NCBI RefSeq assembly: GCF_009601685.2
Contig: NZ_CP045701.2
Span: 496,001-560,000 of the forward strand
DNA from: Pseudomonas brassicacearum
Lineage (GTDB): Bacteria; Pseudomonadota; Gammaproteobacteria; Pseudomonadales; Pseudomonadaceae
Direction of reading: 5' to 3'
Length of the DNA stretch: 64,000 nt
Shown: piece by piece, positions 19,785 to 29,643 of the stretch
How positions within the stretch are numbered: the first letter of the stretch is position 1
Layout: each line of letters opens with the position of its first letter
The notes under the pieces: model-generated
Told to the model about the DNA's origin: nothing
The model's database searches: none
The model's input: only the letters and a program-made list of their open reading frames with translations
Program-made: the position numbers and the translations under genes

Positions 19785-21464
19785 TTACCGCTCATGCACA
19801 TAAGTGCCGGGCGCCGCTTCACCGGCCGGGTAGGCCTTGTTGCCCAGCACGGTCGGGGCTTTTTTCAGTTTGCCCGAGCGTTCGGCCTGCCAGGCCTGCC
19901 AATGCAACCACCAGGAGTCGGTGTGCTTGGTTGAGTTCTCCTGCCAGTCCTCGGCCTTGGCCGGCATGTCGTCACTGGTCATGTAGCGTGACTTGGGGTT
20001 GCCTGGCGGGTTGAGGATGCTCTGGATATGGCCGCTGCTCGAGAGCACGAACTCGACCTTGCCGCCGAACAGCTGCGCCGATTTGTAGCAGGACTTCCAC
20101 GGCGTGATGTGGTCGTTGGTGCCGGCCAGGGAGAAGATGTCGGCGGTGACCTGCTTGAGGTCGATGGGCGTGCCGCACACTTCCAGTGCGTTGGGGCGGA
20201 TCAGTGGGTTGTTCTTGAACATTTCGATGAGGTCGCCGTGGAACGCTGCCGGTAGCCGCGTGGTGTCGTTGTTCCAGAACAGGATGTCGAACACGGGTGG
20301 CTCGTTGCCCAACAGGTAGTTGTTGACCCAGTAGTTCCAGATCAAGTCGTTGGGGCGCATCCAGGCGAACACCTTGGCCATGTCGCGACCTTCGAGTACA
20401 CCGGCCTGGTAGGAGTGGCGCTTGGCCGCTTCCAGGGTCTGCTCGTCGACGAACAACGCCACGTCGGTGTCCAGGGTGGTGTCGAGCACGCTGACCAGCA
20501 GGGTCAGGGCATTGACCTTTTTCTCGCCGAGGGCGGCGTAATGGCCCAGCAGCGCGGTGCAGGTGATGCCGCCCGAGCAGGCGCCGAGCATGTTCACGTC
20601 CTTGCTGCCGGTGATGGCCGTGACCACGTCCACCGCTTCCTTGAGCGCCTCGATGTAGGTCGACAGGCCCCACTCGCGCTGCTCCTTGGTGGGGTTGCGC
20701 CAACTGACGATGAAGGTCTGCACGTTGCCGCGCAGGCAGAAGCGCGCCAGGCTCTTGTCCGGGCTCAGGTCGAATACGTAGAACTTGTTGATCTGTGGCG
20801 GCACCACCAGCAGCGGTCGCTCGTGGACCTGCTCGGTGATGGGCCGGTACTGGATCAGCTCCAGCACGTCGTTGCGAAACACCACGGCACCTTCGGTCAC
20901 GCCCAGGCTCTTGCCGACCTCGAACGCGCCCATGTTGACCTGGCTCGGCATCCCGCCGTTGTGCACCAGGTCCTTGGCCAGGTGGGAGAGGCCATCGAGC
21001 AGGCTCTTGCCGCCAGTTTCGAAGAAGCGCTTGACCGCCGCCGGGTTGGCCGCCGAGTTGGTCGGGGCCATGGCTTCGGTCATCAGGTTGATCACGAAAT
21101 GGCCACGGCTGATGTCCGCGGGCGAGAGGTTGCTGTCGTCGATCCAGGCGTGCAGCTCCTTGCGCCACGCCAGGTAGGTTTGCAGGTAGCGTTTGTAGAG
21201 GGGGTTCTGGCTCCACGCCGGGTCGGCGAAGCGACGGTCGTCGCCGGCCGGTTGCAGTTCGGATCTGCCGAACAGGACATTCTTGAGTTCGACGCCGAAA
21301 TGGGCGACGTGCTTGACGCTGTGCAGCGGTTGCTTGATGGCCTGGGTCAGCACCATGCGGGCAGAGGCCAGCAGATCTTTTCTGCGCAAGCCGACGACGG
21401 GATTCAACCCCAGGGTATTTTCCGAGGCTTGATACTTCAGGTCATCGTTGTTCTTGTTGCTCAT
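19785..21464 (-). CDS. phaC1: Class II PHA synthase 1
   Basis: 559-residue main PHA polymerase for medium-chain (R)-3-hydroxyacyl-CoAs. Nucleophile Cys296 in GACSGG, Asp in SLAGTNDHITPW, His in SSSGHIQSILNPPGNP. First gene of phaC1-phaZ-phaC2-phaD. The ATG at 21464 is preceded by GGAGCG. A sigma-54-type promoter motif and a palindrome lie about 130-160 bases upstream. Confidence 0.97.
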   Translation of the reverse strand: MSNKNNDDLKYQASENTLGLNPVVGLRRKDLLASARMVLTQAIKQPLHSVKHVAHFGVELKNVLFGRSELQPAGDDRRFADPAWSQNPLYKRYLQTYLAWRKELHAWIDDSNLSPADISRGHFVINLMTEAMAPTNSAANPAAVKRFFETGGKSLLDGLSHLAKDLVHNGGMPSQVNMGAFEVGKSLGVTEGAVVFRNDVLELIQYRPITEQVHERPLLVVPPQINKFYVFDLSPDKSLARFCLRGNVQTFIVSWRNPTKEQREWGLSTYIEALKEAVDVVTAITGSKDVNMLGACSGGITCTALLGHYAALGEKKVNALTLLVSVLDTTLDTDVALFVDEQTLEAAKRHSYQAGVLEGRDMAKVFAWMRPNDLIWNYWVNNYLLGNEPPVFDILFWNNDTTRLPAAFHGDLIEMFKNNPLIRPNALEVCGTPIDLKQVTADIFSLAGTNDHITPWKSCYKSAQLFGGKVEFVLSSSGHIQSILNPPGNPKSRYMTSDDMPAKAEDWQENSTKHTDSWWLHWQAWQAERSGKLKKAPTVLGNKAYPAGEAAPGTYVHER

Positions 21465-21591
21465 CTACGACGCTCCATTGTCCTTCAGACGAGTACCCGG
21501 ATCGTGCCATGAAGCCACACAGCCAATACCAGGTACGCTGCTCGGGTGACCATTAATTCCGCATCGAGGGGCCAATGAGGAAACGTGTGCC

Positions 21592-21609
21592 AGGAACTCG
21601 GCAGTTCCT
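21592..21609. promoter_or_regulatory. Perfect palindrome at the predicted phaC1 start site
   Basis: AGGAACT-CGGC-AGTTCCT: 7-base arms with a 4-base spacer. If the sigma-54 motif next to it is used, the transcription start falls inside this palindrome, a natural operator position. A decamer from it, GCAGTTCCTC, also occurs upstream of phaI at 14701-14710. PhaD is the obvious candidate binder; this is inference. Confidence 0.55.
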
Positions 21610-21610
21610 C

Positions 21611-21626
21611 TGCAGGTAACTTGCCA
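21611..21626 (-). promoter_or_regulatory. Sigma-54 (-24/-12) promoter for phaC1
   Basis: Minus strand TGGCAAGTTACCTGCA. It has the invariant GG and GC with exactly 10 bases between and matches the consensus TGGCACG-N4-TTGCA at most informative positions. RpoN-dependence of phaC1 has been reported in other pseudomonads. The leader would be about 135 bases. Upstream (21640-21663) is AT-rich, as expected of an enhancer/IHF region. Confidence 0.7.
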
Positions 21627-21743
21627 GCTCCATTGGTTACCCGAGTTTAATTTTTTTCGCAAGCAGGCCAGTCATTGACGTTGCCGCGCGGGCATTCAAG
21701 CAGATGAGTCTAGAAAATTCGCCCTAAAGCGCCAGCCCTTGAA

Positions 21744-22121
21744 TTAGAGCATCAGCTTGACGACGGACTCGTTCGGATCGCGGGTTTTTCCGGCGGCCTT
21801 GAGTTCGCCAAGATAATCGTTCCACAAGTCTTCCTGGCGCACCGCCAACTGGTAGAGATAGTCCCAGGTGAACAGCCCGCTGTCGTGGCCGTCGTCGAAG
21901 GTCAATTTCAGTGCGTACTGGCCGGCCGGTTCGACCTTGGTCAGGGCAACGTTGAGCTTGCCGTATTGCAGGATGGGTTTGCCATGGCCCTGGACCTCGG
22001 CCGAAGGCGAGTGCACCCGCAGGAATTCGGCGGGCAGGTGATACTCCTCGTCCGGCGCGTATTTGAGCGTCAGGGTCCTGGAGGCTTTGTGCAAGTTGAT
22101 GGCGGTGGGGAGTTTGGTCAT
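21744..22121 (-). CDS. DUF971 / GBBH-like N-terminal domain protein
   Basis: 125-residue protein of the DUF971 family (PF06155, from memory), the fold found at the N-terminus of gamma-butyrobetaine hydroxylase. Seen: AINLHKASRTLTLKYAPDEEYHLPAEFLRV, then FDDGHDSGLFTWDYLYQLAV. The LHKASRTL opening and GHDSGLFTWDYL block are characteristic. Start MTKLPTAINL at 22121. No experimental function is known to me. It lies between phaC1 and hslU, as PA5055 does in P. aeruginosa. Confidence 0.9.
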   Translation of the reverse strand: MTKLPTAINLHKASRTLTLKYAPDEEYHLPAEFLRVHSPSAEVQGHGKPILQYGKLNVALTKVEPAGQYALKLTFDDGHDSGLFTWDYLYQLAVRQEDLWNDYLGELKAAGKTRDPNESVVKLML

Positions 22122-22159
22122 GGGGTCGTCAGTCTCTTGAAGCCTTGCATGCACGATAT

Positions 22160-22322
22160 GTGGCGAGGGAGCTTGCTCCCGCTGGACGATGTAGGAGCTG
22201 GCGAAGCCTGCGATCTTTTGATCTTGATCTTCACGCCAGACTCAATTGGCGGTGGAAGGATCGCAGCCTCGTTGCACTCGACAGCTCCTACAGAGCCCAG
22301 CGGGAGCAAGCTCCCTCGCCAC
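22160..22322. repeat. Nested palindromes of two repeat families
   Basis: Outer arms TGGCGAGGGAGCTTGCTCCCGCTGG (22160-22184) and the inverse at 22297-22322. Inner arms GTAGGAGCTGGCGAAGCCTG (22191-22210) and the inverse AGCCTCGTTGCACTCGACAG with CTCCTAC (to 22291). The two families are nested in the hslU-DUF971 gap. Confidence 0.85.
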
Positions 22323-22348
22323 AGAAGCTCGCTCACATTGGGTGTGGC

Positions 22349-23686
22349 TTACAGGATATACCGCGACAGGTCTTCGTTCTGCGCCAGCTCACCCAGGTGG
22401 CTGTTGACGTACTCGGCGTCGATGAGGATCGGCGTTTCGTTGTGGGCGCTGGCCAGGTCGCCGGCGCTGAACGAGACTTCCTCGAGCAGGCGTTCGAGCA
22501 GCGTGTGCAGGCGACGGGCGCCGATGTTCTCGGTCTTCTCGTTGACCTGCCAAGCGATCTGGGCCAGGCGCTTGATGCCTTCTGGCGTGAACTCGATGCT
22601 CAGGCCTTCGGTCTTGAGCAGCGCGCAATACTGTTCGGTCAGGGACGCGTGGGGCTCGCTGAGGATGCGTTCGAAGTCTTCCGGCGTCAGTGCCTTGAGT
22701 TCGACACGGATCGGCAGGCGACCCTGCAACTCCGGCACCAGGTCGCTCGGCTTGCTCAGGTGGAACGCACCGGAGGCGATGAACAGGATGTGGTCGGTCT
22801 TGACCATGCCCAGCTTGGTGTTGACCGTGCAGCCTTCGATCAGCGGCAGCAGGTCGCGTTGCACACCTTCGCGGGACACATCGGCACCGCCGACATTGCC
22901 GCGCTTGGCGACCTTGTCGATTTCGTCGATGAACACGATGCCGTGTTGCTCGACCGCCTCCAGCGCCTTGGCCTTCAACTCTTCTTCGTTGACCAGGCGG
23001 CTGGCTTCTTCGTCGCGCACCAGTTTCAGCGCTTCCTTGACCTTGAGCTTGCGGTTTTTCTTCTTGCCCTTGCCCATGTTGGCGAACAGGCTCTGCAACT
23101 GGTTGGTCATCTCTTCCATGCCTGGCGGCGCGGAAATGTCGACACCGGCCATTTCGGCCACTTCGATCTCGATTTCCTTGTCGTCCAGCTGGCCTTCGCG
23201 CAGGCGCTTGCGGAACAGCTGGCGGGTGTTGGAATCCTGGGTCGCGGCGGCGTCGGCGTTGAAACCCATTCGCGCCGGTGGCAGCAGGGCGTCGAGGATG
23301 CGCTCTTCGGCGGCGTCTTCGGCGCGGTGGCGGACCTTGGTGATTTCCTGTTCGCGCAGCAACTTGATGGCGGCATCGGCCAGGTCACGAATGATCGACT
23401 CGACGTCGCGACCGACATAGCCGACTTCGGTGAACTTGGTGGCTTCGACCTTGATGAACGGCGCGTTGGCGAGTTTGGCCAGGCGACGGGCGATCTCGGT
23501 TTTACCGACGCCGGTCGGGCCGATCATCAGGATGTTCTTGGGGGTCACTTCGACGCGCAGTTCTTCGGGCAGTTGCATCCGGCGCCAGCGGTTACGCAGG
23601 GCGATGGCGACGGCGCGCTTGGCATCGTCCTGGCCGATGATATGGCGGTTGAGTTCGTGGACGATTTCGCGGGGAGTCATGGACAT
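22349..23686 (-). CDS. hslU: ATP-dependent protease ATPase subunit HslU
   Basis: 445-residue AAA+ unfoldase that feeds the HslV protease. Walker A GPTGVGKT (about 56-63), Walker [12 protein letters not shown], an I-domain insertion rich in charged residues between them, sensor 2 [17 protein letters not shown], and the C-terminal EDLSRYIL that docks into HslV. It follows hslV by 56 bases. Start [19 protein letters not shown]. Confidence 0.98.
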   Translation of the reverse strand: MSMTPREIVHELNRHIIGQDDAKRAVAIALRNRWRRMQLPEELRVEVTPKNILMIGPTGVGKTEIARRLAKLANAPFIKVEATKFTEVGYVGRDVESIIRDLADAAIKLLREQEITKVRHRAEDAAEERILDALLPPARMGFNADAAATQDSNTRQLFRKRLREGQLDDKEIEIEVAEMAGVDISAPPGMEEMTNQLQSLFANMGKGKKKNRKLKVKEALKLVRDEEASRLVNEEELKAKALEAVEQHGIVFIDEIDKVAKRGNVGGADVSREGVQRDLLPLIEGCTVNTKLGMVKTDHILFIASGAFHLSKPSDLVPELQGRLPIRVELKALTPEDFERILSEPHASLTEQYCALLKTEGLSIEFTPEGIKRLAQIAWQVNEKTENIGARRLHTLLERLLEEVSFSAGDLASAHNETPILIDAEYVNSHLGELAQNEDLSRYIL

Positions 23687-23742
23687 AATAATAGGTGGTC
23701 CTCAAGCAGGAACGGGCCGTGGCGTGGGTCGCCTGGACAGGC

Positions 23743-24273
23743 TTATTCCGCGAGGTCCTGCTCCTCAATGGTCTGGGTGTGGTTGGTGAAGACACAGATA
23801 TCGCCGGCAATGCCCAAGGCAGTCTCGACGATCTCACGGGCCGACAGGTCGGTTTTTTTCAGCAGGGCGCTGGCCGCAGCCTGGGCATAGGCACCGCCGG
23901 AACCCATGGCGATCAGGCCGTCTTCGGGCTCAACGACGTCGCCGTTGCCGGTGATGATCAGGGACGCGTCCTTGTTGGCGACCGCGAGCATGGCTTCGAG
24001 GCGGCTCAGGGAGCGGTCGGTGCGCCATTCCTTGGCCAGTTCCACGGCGGCACGGACCAGGTGGCCCTGGTGTTTCTCAAGCTGGCCTTCGAAACGTTCG
24101 AACAAGGTGAAGGCGTCGGCAGTGGCCCCGGCAAAGCCGGCGATGACCTGGCCGTGATACAGGCGGCGGACTTTCTTCGCGTTGCCTTTCATCACGGTGT
24201 TGCCCAGTGAAACCTGGCCGTCGCCGCCCATGACGACTTTGCCATGACGGCGGACTGAAACGATGGTGGTCAA
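23743..24273 (-). CDS. hslV: ATP-dependent protease subunit HslV
   Basis: 176-residue proteasome-like peptidase. The catalytic Thr is residue 2 ([19 protein letters not shown]) and the family motif [13 protein letters not shown] is present. The start is a TTG at 24273, fixed because cleavage of the initiator must expose TTIV; GGAGA lies about 10 bases upstream. There is no ATG in that position. A sigma-32-type promoter lies 48-72 bases upstream. Confidence 0.96.
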   Translation of the reverse strand: MTTIVSVRRHGKVVMGGDGQVSLGNTVMKGNAKKVRRLYHGQVIAGFAGATADAFTLFERFEGQLEKHQGHLVRAAVELAKEWRTDRSLSRLEAMLAVANKDASLIITGNGDVVEPEDGLIAMGSGGAYAQAAASALLKKTDLSAREIVETALGIAGDICVFTNHTQTIEEQDLAE

Positions 24274-24320
24274 GGGAGAGTCTCCACGCAGCGGGGCGAA
24301 AATGCCCGGATGGAACTCAT

Positions 24321-24345
24321 ATGGGGGTGGCGTGGGGTTTTTCAA
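24321..24345 (-). promoter_or_regulatory. Heat-shock (sigma-32) promoter for hslVU
   Basis: Minus strand TTGAAA (24345-24340), 13 bases, CCCCATAT (from 24326). This is a near-exact match to the sigma-32 pattern CTTGAAA-N11-16-CCCCATNT, at the right distance from hslV. hslVU is a classical heat-shock operon. Confidence 0.85.
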
Positions 24346-24371
24346 CTGCGGGGGACGAGTGGTGCGAGTCA

Positions 24372-24491
24372 CGTAGGAGCTGTCGAGCGCAGCGAGGCTG
24401 CGATCTTTCCCCAGCCAATTGAGTCCCAAGCGAAAGATCAAAAGATCAAAAGATCAAAAGATCGCAGCCTCGCTGCGCTCGACAGCGCCTA
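24372..24491. repeat. Inverted repeat with GATCAAAA octamer array
   Basis: Outer arms GTAGGAGCTGTCGAGCGCAG and, inverted, TGCGCTCGACAGCGCCTAC. The inner segment contains three tandem GATCAAAA units (24436-24459). Related elements lie at 22191-22291, 51411-51508 and 58911-59047. Confidence 0.85.
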
Positions 24492-24529
24492 CAAACCCAG
24501 CGGCCACAAAAGCCTGTCCTCAGCGGAAA

Positions 24530-25234
24530 TCAGCGGCTCTGGCGTTGTTGTAACAACAAATTGCTGAACCCGCTGCCGGCCAACTGTTTCTGGGCCATGG
24601 TCAGTTCCTCGCGGTTGCTGAACGGGCCGACCAGTACTCGGTACCAGGTTTCGTCCTTCACGGTGCCGGACTCCACCGACACGGATTGGCCCAGCAGAAT
24701 GATCTGCGCCCGGACCTTGTCGGCGTCGGCTTCCTTGCGGAACGAACCGGCCTGCAGGAAGAACTTCGTCACCGGCGCGGCTTTCTGCACCGGCGGGGCC
24801 GGTGGCGGCGTGATGCCGGCCAGGGCTGCCTGGGCGCGAGCGGTATCGATCTTCGCCGCTTCGGCCGGGGTCACTGGCGTGGCGGGCACCTGCGGTACTT
24901 GCGGTGTCGGCAGGGTTTTCTCCGGCACGGCCTCGGGCGGCACGATGACTTCCGATTCCGGCAGCAAGGTGTAGAAGTCGTACTTCGGCTTCACCGGTTG
25001 CGTCGGGCTCGGCGGGGTCTTGTTGGCCTCGGCGATCCGCGTGGCTTTCTGCTGCTCTTGCCGCACGCGCTTGACGTCATCGCCCTGGCCCGGCTCCAGC
25101 TTCATCAGAAACACAATGAAAGCGCCGACGGTCAGGCCGATGGCCATCCACAACCAGCCCGGAATCGGTTTTTTGGCTGGAGGCTGGTAACGACTGGCGC
25201 CGCGTTTGGGTGCAGGTTTTTTCTTGGCGGCCAA
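24530..25234 (-). CDS. SPOR-domain membrane protein, FtsN-like
   Basis: 234-residue bitopic protein. A short basic cytoplasmic tail (KKKPAPKRGASRYQPPAKKP) precedes TM GWLWMAIGLTVGAFIVFLM (about 26-44). A Pro/Thr-rich periplasmic linker follows, then a C-terminal SPOR domain (KFFLQAGSFRKEADADKVRA ... WYRVLVGPFSNREEL) that binds denuded septal peptidoglycan. Architecture and argS linkage match FtsN-type division proteins of Pseudomonas. The start is TTG at 25234, one base after the argS stop, so coupled. Confidence 0.9.
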   Translation of the reverse strand: MAAKKKPAPKRGASRYQPPAKKPIPGWLWMAIGLTVGAFIVFLMKLEPGQGDDVKRVRQEQQKATRIAEANKTPPSPTQPVKPKYDFYTLLPESEVIVPPEAVPEKTLPTPQVPQVPATPVTPAEAAKIDTARAQAALAGITPPPAPPVQKAAPVTKFFLQAGSFRKEADADKVRAQIILLGQSVSVESGTVKDETWYRVLVGPFSNREELTMAQKQLAGSGFSNLLLQQRQSR

Positions 25235-25235
25235 C

Positions 25236-26972
25236 TTACATGCGCTCCAGGGTTTCCAGGCCCAGCAGTTCCAGGCCTTGCTTGAGCGTACGCCCGGTCA
25301 GCGCGGCGAGGCGCAGGCGGCTCTGCATTTGCCCTGGGGTTTGCGCGCTGAGGATCGGGCAGTTCTCGTAGAAGCTGGAGAACAGGCCGGCGACATCGTA
25401 CAGGTAGGCGCACAGCGTGTGCGGCGTGCCCTTGTCGGCGACGTTGTTCAGCACCTCGCCGAACTGCGCCAGCTTAGCCGCCAGCTCCTGTTCCTGAGGG
25501 GCCTCGAGCACAATCTGGCCGTCCACTTCGTTGAAGCTTTTGCCGAGCTTGCGGAACACTCCCGCCACGCGGGTGTAGGCGTACAGCAGGTACGGCGCGG
25601 TGTTGCCTTCGAAGTTGAGCATCAGGTCGAAGTTGAAGCTGTAGTCGCTGGTGCGGTGCTTGGACAGGTCGGCGTATTTCACCGCGTCGATGCCCACGAC
25701 CTTGGCGATCTTGCGCAGTTCGTCCTCGGCCAGGTCCGGGTTCTTGCCCTTGACCAGGGTGTAGGCGCGGTCCTGGGCTTCGGTCAGCAGGTCGATCAGC
25801 TTCACCGTGCCGCCGTCGCGGGTCTTGAACGGGCGGCCGTCAGCGCCGTTCATGGTGCCGAAGCCCATGTGCTCCATGTCCATCGGATGGGTGACGAAAC
25901 CGGCCAGGCGCGCGACTTCGAACACTTGCTGGAAGTGCAGGGCCTGGCGCTGGTCGACGAAGTACAGCACCCGATCGGCCTTGAGCACGCGGTTGCGGTA
26001 GCGCACGGCCGCCAGGTCGGTGGTGGCATAGAGGTAGCCCCCGTCGGCCTTGACGATGATCACCGGCAGCGGCTCGCCATCGGCGGTCTTGAACTGGTCG
26101 AGGAACACGCACTGGGCGCCGTTGCTTTCCACCAGCATGCCCTTGGCCTTGAGATCGTTGACCACGTTGATCAGGTCGTCGTTGTAGGCGCTTTCACCCA
26201 TCACGTCGGCCATGGTCAATTTGACGTTCAGCAGCTCGTAGATTTTCTGGCAATGGGACAGGGAGATGTCCTTGAACTTGCTCCACAGCGCCAGGCACTC
26301 GGCATCGCCGGCCTGCAGCTTGACCACCAGGCCACGGGCGCGGTCGGCGAATTCGGGCGACTCGTCGAAGCGTTGCTTGGCGGCGCGGTAGAAGTTCTCC
26401 AGGTCCGACAGCTCATTGCTGGTGATGGGGTTTTCCTGCAGGTAGGCCATCAGCATGCCGAACTGGGTGCCCCAGTCGCCGACGTGGTTCTGGCGGATCA
26501 CGGTGTCGCCGAGAAACTCCAGGACCCGGGCCACGCCATCGCCAATGATGGTCGAGCGCAGGTGGCCGACGTGCATTTCCTTGGCCAGGTTGGGGGCCGA
26601 GAGGTCGACCACGGTGCGCTGCACCGGGCCCGCCTTGCGTACGCCGAGGCGTTCGTCGGCCAGGGCTGCGTCGAGGCGTGAGGCCAGGGCCTGGGTGTTC
26701 TGGAAGAAGTTGATGAACCCCGGCCCGGCGATCTCGGCCTTGGTGACGTTCTCGTCGGCAGGCAGCGCAGCGATGATTTTTTCCGCCAGGTCGCGGGGTT
26801 TCATGCCGGCCGGTTTGGCGAGCATCATCGCGATGTTGCTGGCGAAGTCGCCGTGGGTCTTGTCGCGAGTGTTTTCGACCTGAATTGCCGGCGACAGGCC
26901 TTCTGGCAGCACACCTTCAGTGACGAGTTGGGCGATGGCTTGCTGGATGAGCTGGCGAATGGTGTCTTTCAT
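25236..26972 (-). CDS. argS: Arginyl-tRNA synthetase
   Basis: 578-residue class I aminoacyl-tRNA synthetase. HIGH-type motif in [17 protein letters not shown]; the KMSKS position is degenerate as in many ArgRS ([14 protein letters not shown]). The N-terminal additional domain and C-terminal anticodon-binding helices ([15 protein letters not shown]) are present. Start [16 protein letters not shown] at 26972. Followed immediately by the SPOR protein. Confidence 0.98.
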   Translation of the reverse strand: MKDTIRQLIQQAIAQLVTEGVLPEGLSPAIQVENTRDKTHGDFASNIAMMLAKPAGMKPRDLAEKIIAALPADENVTKAEIAGPGFINFFQNTQALASRLDAALADERLGVRKAGPVQRTVVDLSAPNLAKEMHVGHLRSTIIGDGVARVLEFLGDTVIRQNHVGDWGTQFGMLMAYLQENPITSNELSDLENFYRAAKQRFDESPEFADRARGLVVKLQAGDAECLALWSKFKDISLSHCQKIYELLNVKLTMADVMGESAYNDDLINVVNDLKAKGMLVESNGAQCVFLDQFKTADGEPLPVIIVKADGGYLYATTDLAAVRYRNRVLKADRVLYFVDQRQALHFQQVFEVARLAGFVTHPMDMEHMGFGTMNGADGRPFKTRDGGTVKLIDLLTEAQDRAYTLVKGKNPDLAEDELRKIAKVVGIDAVKYADLSKHRTSDYSFNFDLMLNFEGNTAPYLLYAYTRVAGVFRKLGKSFNEVDGQIVLEAPQEQELAAKLAQFGEVLNNVADKGTPHTLCAYLYDVAGLFSSFYENCPILSAQTPGQMQSRLRLAALTGRTLKQGLELLGLETLERM

Positions 26973-27124
26973 GGTCTTCTCTTTCAACCGCAGGCGCGGC
27001 GGCGCTTCGATGCGCTGGTGGAAAAACTGAGCATTATCCGTGGCGAAGACGGGCTTGCCAACTGTAGCGGGTTGGTTGGGGATGTGTGGTGACTATTCTT
27101 GGTGGCCTGGATGTACACAATCCT

Positions 27125-27217
27125 CTGTGGGAGCGAGTTTGCTCGCGATGGCGGCGGGTCAGCTTGCATTGATGTTGAATGCCAGACCGCTATCGCGAGC
27201 AAGCTCGCTCCCACAGA
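27125..27217. repeat. REPIN between argS and priA
   Basis: CTGTGGGAGCGAGTTTGCTC and inverted GAGCAAGCTCGCTCCCACAG, about 45 bases apart; its end lies 20 bases downstream of the priA stop. Confidence 0.88.
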
Positions 27218-27236
27218 GGCCAGGCTTGCAATCCAT

Positions 27237-29456
27237 TCAATACAAATCCACCGGATCCACATCCAGCGACCAGCGCACCGCACGCCCGCTGGGCATCTGT
27301 TCCAGCACCAGCAGCCAGGCGTTCAGCAGTCGATGCAGCGGTGCCCGGGCATTGGCCTGTAATAAAAGCTGCGCGCGATAGCGCCCGGCCCGCCGTTCCA
27401 TCGGCGCCGGCACCGGGCCCAAGAGTTCGATGCCGGTGAGGTTCTGCTGCGCCAGCAAGCGCTCTGCCTCGCTGCAGGCCTCATCGAGAAAGCCTTCGGC
27501 CTGCCCCGGCTTGTGGGCTTCGGCCCGCAACAGCGCCAGGTGGGCAAACGGCGGCAGGCCGGCGCTGCGGCGTTCGCTCAAGGCCTGTTCGGCGAAGGCG
27601 AAATAACCTTGCTCGGTCAGTTGGATCAGCAATGGATGATCGGCCAGGTGGGTCTGGATGATCACTTTGCCCGGCTCCTCGGCCCGCCCGGCCCGGCCTG
27701 CGACCTGGACGATCAACTGGGCCATGCGCTCGCTGGCGCGGAAGTCACCGGAAAACAGTCCGCCATCGGCGTCGAGGATCGACACCAGCGTAACCCGTGG
27801 GAAGTGATGCCCCTTGGCGAGCATCTGCGTGCCCACCAGGATGCACGGCTGGCCCTTCTGGATCGTGGCGAACAACTGGTTCATCGCATCCTTGCGCGAA
27901 GTGCTGTCGCGATCCACCCGCAAGACCGGGTAATCGGGAAACAGAATGCCCAGCCGTTCTTCGGCACGCTCGGTGCCGGCGCCGACCGGGCGCAAGTCCA
28001 CTTTGCCGCACTGGGGGCAGTGCCTGGGCACGCGCTCGACGTGGCCGCAATGGTGGCAACGCAACTCGCCATGGCGTTGATGCACGGTCATCCGCGCGTC
28101 GCAGCGTTCGCAGCCGGACATCCAGCCGCAGTCGTGGCATAACAGGGTCGGGGCAAAACCGCGGCGATTGAGGAACACCAGGACCTGTTGCCCGGCGGCC
28201 AGGGTCTGGCCGATGGCTTGCTGCATCGGCCCGGAAATACCGCTGTCCAGCGGGCGACTTTTCACGTCCAGGCGCAGGAAGCGCGGTTGCTTGGCGCCGC
28301 CGGCCCGCTCATTGAGGCGTAGCAGGCCGTAGCGGCCGGTGTAGGCGTTGTGCAGGCTTTCCAGCGATGGCGTGGCCGAGCCGAGGACGATCGGGATGTT
28401 TTCCTGGCGGGCGCGCACCAGCGCCAGGTCGCGGGCGTGATAGCGCAGGCCTTCTTGCTGTTTATAAGAGCCGTCGTGTTCTTCGTCGATGATGATCAGG
28501 CCGGGGTTCTTCATCGGCGTGAACAGGGCCGAACGGGTGCCGATGATGATATCGGCCTCGCCGTCACGGGCGGCGAGCCAGGCCTCCAGGCGTTCGCGGT
28601 CGTTGACCGCCGAGTGCACCAGGGCGATCCGGGCGTTGAAGCGCTGTTCGAAGCGCGCCAGGGTTTGCGGGCCGAGGTTGATTTCCGGAATCAGCACCAG
28701 CGCCTGCTTGCCGGCCTCCAGGGCCTGGCGGATCAGTTGCAGGTAGACCTCGGTCTTGCCGCTGCCGGTGACACCTGCCAGCAGAAAGGCGTGATAACTG
28801 TCGAAACCTGCGCGAATCGCTTCGCAAGCGGCCTGCTGTTCGGCGTTGAGCGGCAGTTCCGGCTGGGCCAGCCAATGTTCATGGCGGGCGCCGGGGGCGT
28901 GCCTGCGCACTTCCACCTGGACCAGGTCCTTGGCCAGCAAGAGGTCGAGGCTGTCCTTGCTGAGCATCAGTTTGCTCAGCAGTTGATGAGCCACGCCGTG
29001 GGGGTGTTGGGCCAGGGTCGCCAAGGCCTCACGCTGGCGTGGCGCGCGGGCGATGCGTGGATCGTCCAGCGAGGCGCCGGGTGCCACCGACCAGAACCGC
29101 TCCTGGCGCGCCTCGGCCGGTTCGCCCTGGCGCAGCAGCACCGGCAGCGCCCAGCTCAGGGTGTCGCCGAGGCTGTGCTGATAATACTGGGACGTCCACA
29201 GGCACAACTTGAACAGCGCGGCGGGCAGCGGTGGCGAGGCATCGAGCAGAGCCAGGGCCGGTTTGAGCTTGTCGACCGGGACCTCGCTGTGGTCGGTGAC
29301 CTCCACCAGGATGCCGATCATCTCCCGCCGGCCGAACGGCACCCGCAGGCGCATGCCCGGATGCAACTGGGCGCGCAGGACCCCGGCCGGGGCGCGATAG
29401 TCGAACAGGCGGCGCAGGGGCGAAGGCAGGGCGAGGCGCAGGATGGCGTCGGGCAC
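27237..29456 (-). CDS. priA: Primosomal protein N' (replication restart helicase)
   Basis: 739-residue superfamily 2 DNA helicase that reloads the replisome at collapsed forks. Walker A GVTGSGKTEVYL, DEEH box IIIDEEHDGSYKQQ, and a zinc-binding insertion with paired Cys (CHDCGWMSGCERC and CHHCGHVERVPRHCPQC). The N-terminal DNA-binding domain reads RLALPSPLRRLFDYRAP. I choose GTG at 29456 (MPDAILRLALPSP); reading further upstream enters a REPIN. Confidence 0.96.
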   Translation of the reverse strand: MPDAILRLALPSPLRRLFDYRAPAGVLRAQLHPGMRLRVPFGRREMIGILVEVTDHSEVPVDKLKPALALLDASPPLPAALFKLCLWTSQYYQHSLGDTLSWALPVLLRQGEPAEARQERFWSVAPGASLDDPRIARAPRQREALATLAQHPHGVAHQLLSKLMLSKDSLDLLLAKDLVQVEVRRHAPGARHEHWLAQPELPLNAEQQAACEAIRAGFDSYHAFLLAGVTGSGKTEVYLQLIRQALEAGKQALVLIPEINLGPQTLARFEQRFNARIALVHSAVNDRERLEAWLAARDGEADIIIGTRSALFTPMKNPGLIIIDEEHDGSYKQQEGLRYHARDLALVRARQENIPIVLGSATPSLESLHNAYTGRYGLLRLNERAGGAKQPRFLRLDVKSRPLDSGISGPMQQAIGQTLAAGQQVLVFLNRRGFAPTLLCHDCGWMSGCERCDARMTVHQRHGELRCHHCGHVERVPRHCPQCGKVDLRPVGAGTERAEERLGILFPDYPVLRVDRDSTSRKDAMNQLFATIQKGQPCILVGTQMLAKGHHFPRVTLVSILDADGGLFSGDFRASERMAQLIVQVAGRAGRAEEPGKVIIQTHLADHPLLIQLTEQGYFAFAEQALSERRSAGLPPFAHLALLRAEAHKPGQAEGFLDEACSEAERLLAQQNLTGIELLGPVPAPMERRAGRYRAQLLLQANARAPLHRLLNAWLLVLEQMPSGRAVRWSLDVDPVDLY

Positions 29457-29503
29457 GCGGGGCAATCTCAATAAACAGGCATTTGGTGAGGCTGGCGCTG
29501 AAT

Positions 29504-29591
29504 GGGGGAGCGGGCTTGCTCGCGAAGGCGCAGTATCAGGCAGAAATGACGTGCCTGACACGCCGCCTTCGCGAGCAAGCCCGCTCCCACA
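29504..29591. repeat. REPIN upstream of priA
   Basis: GGGAGCGGGCTTGCTCGCGA and inverted TCGCGAGCAAGCCCGCTCCC, about 45 bases apart, in the divergent priA-rpmE gap. Confidence 0.88.
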
Positions 29592-29643
29592 GGGATCGCG
29601 CATGAGGCCGGGAGCCTAGCAGACGGTTGGTACAAGTCATAGC

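Noticed and set aside
24436..24459. Short tandem GATCAAAA array considered as CRISPR
   Set aside because: Units are directly adjacent without spacers and only eight bases long; no cas genes in the window.
29457..29603. Longer N-terminus for priA
   Set aside because: It would translate a REPIN; the GTG at 29456 opens the conserved domain.
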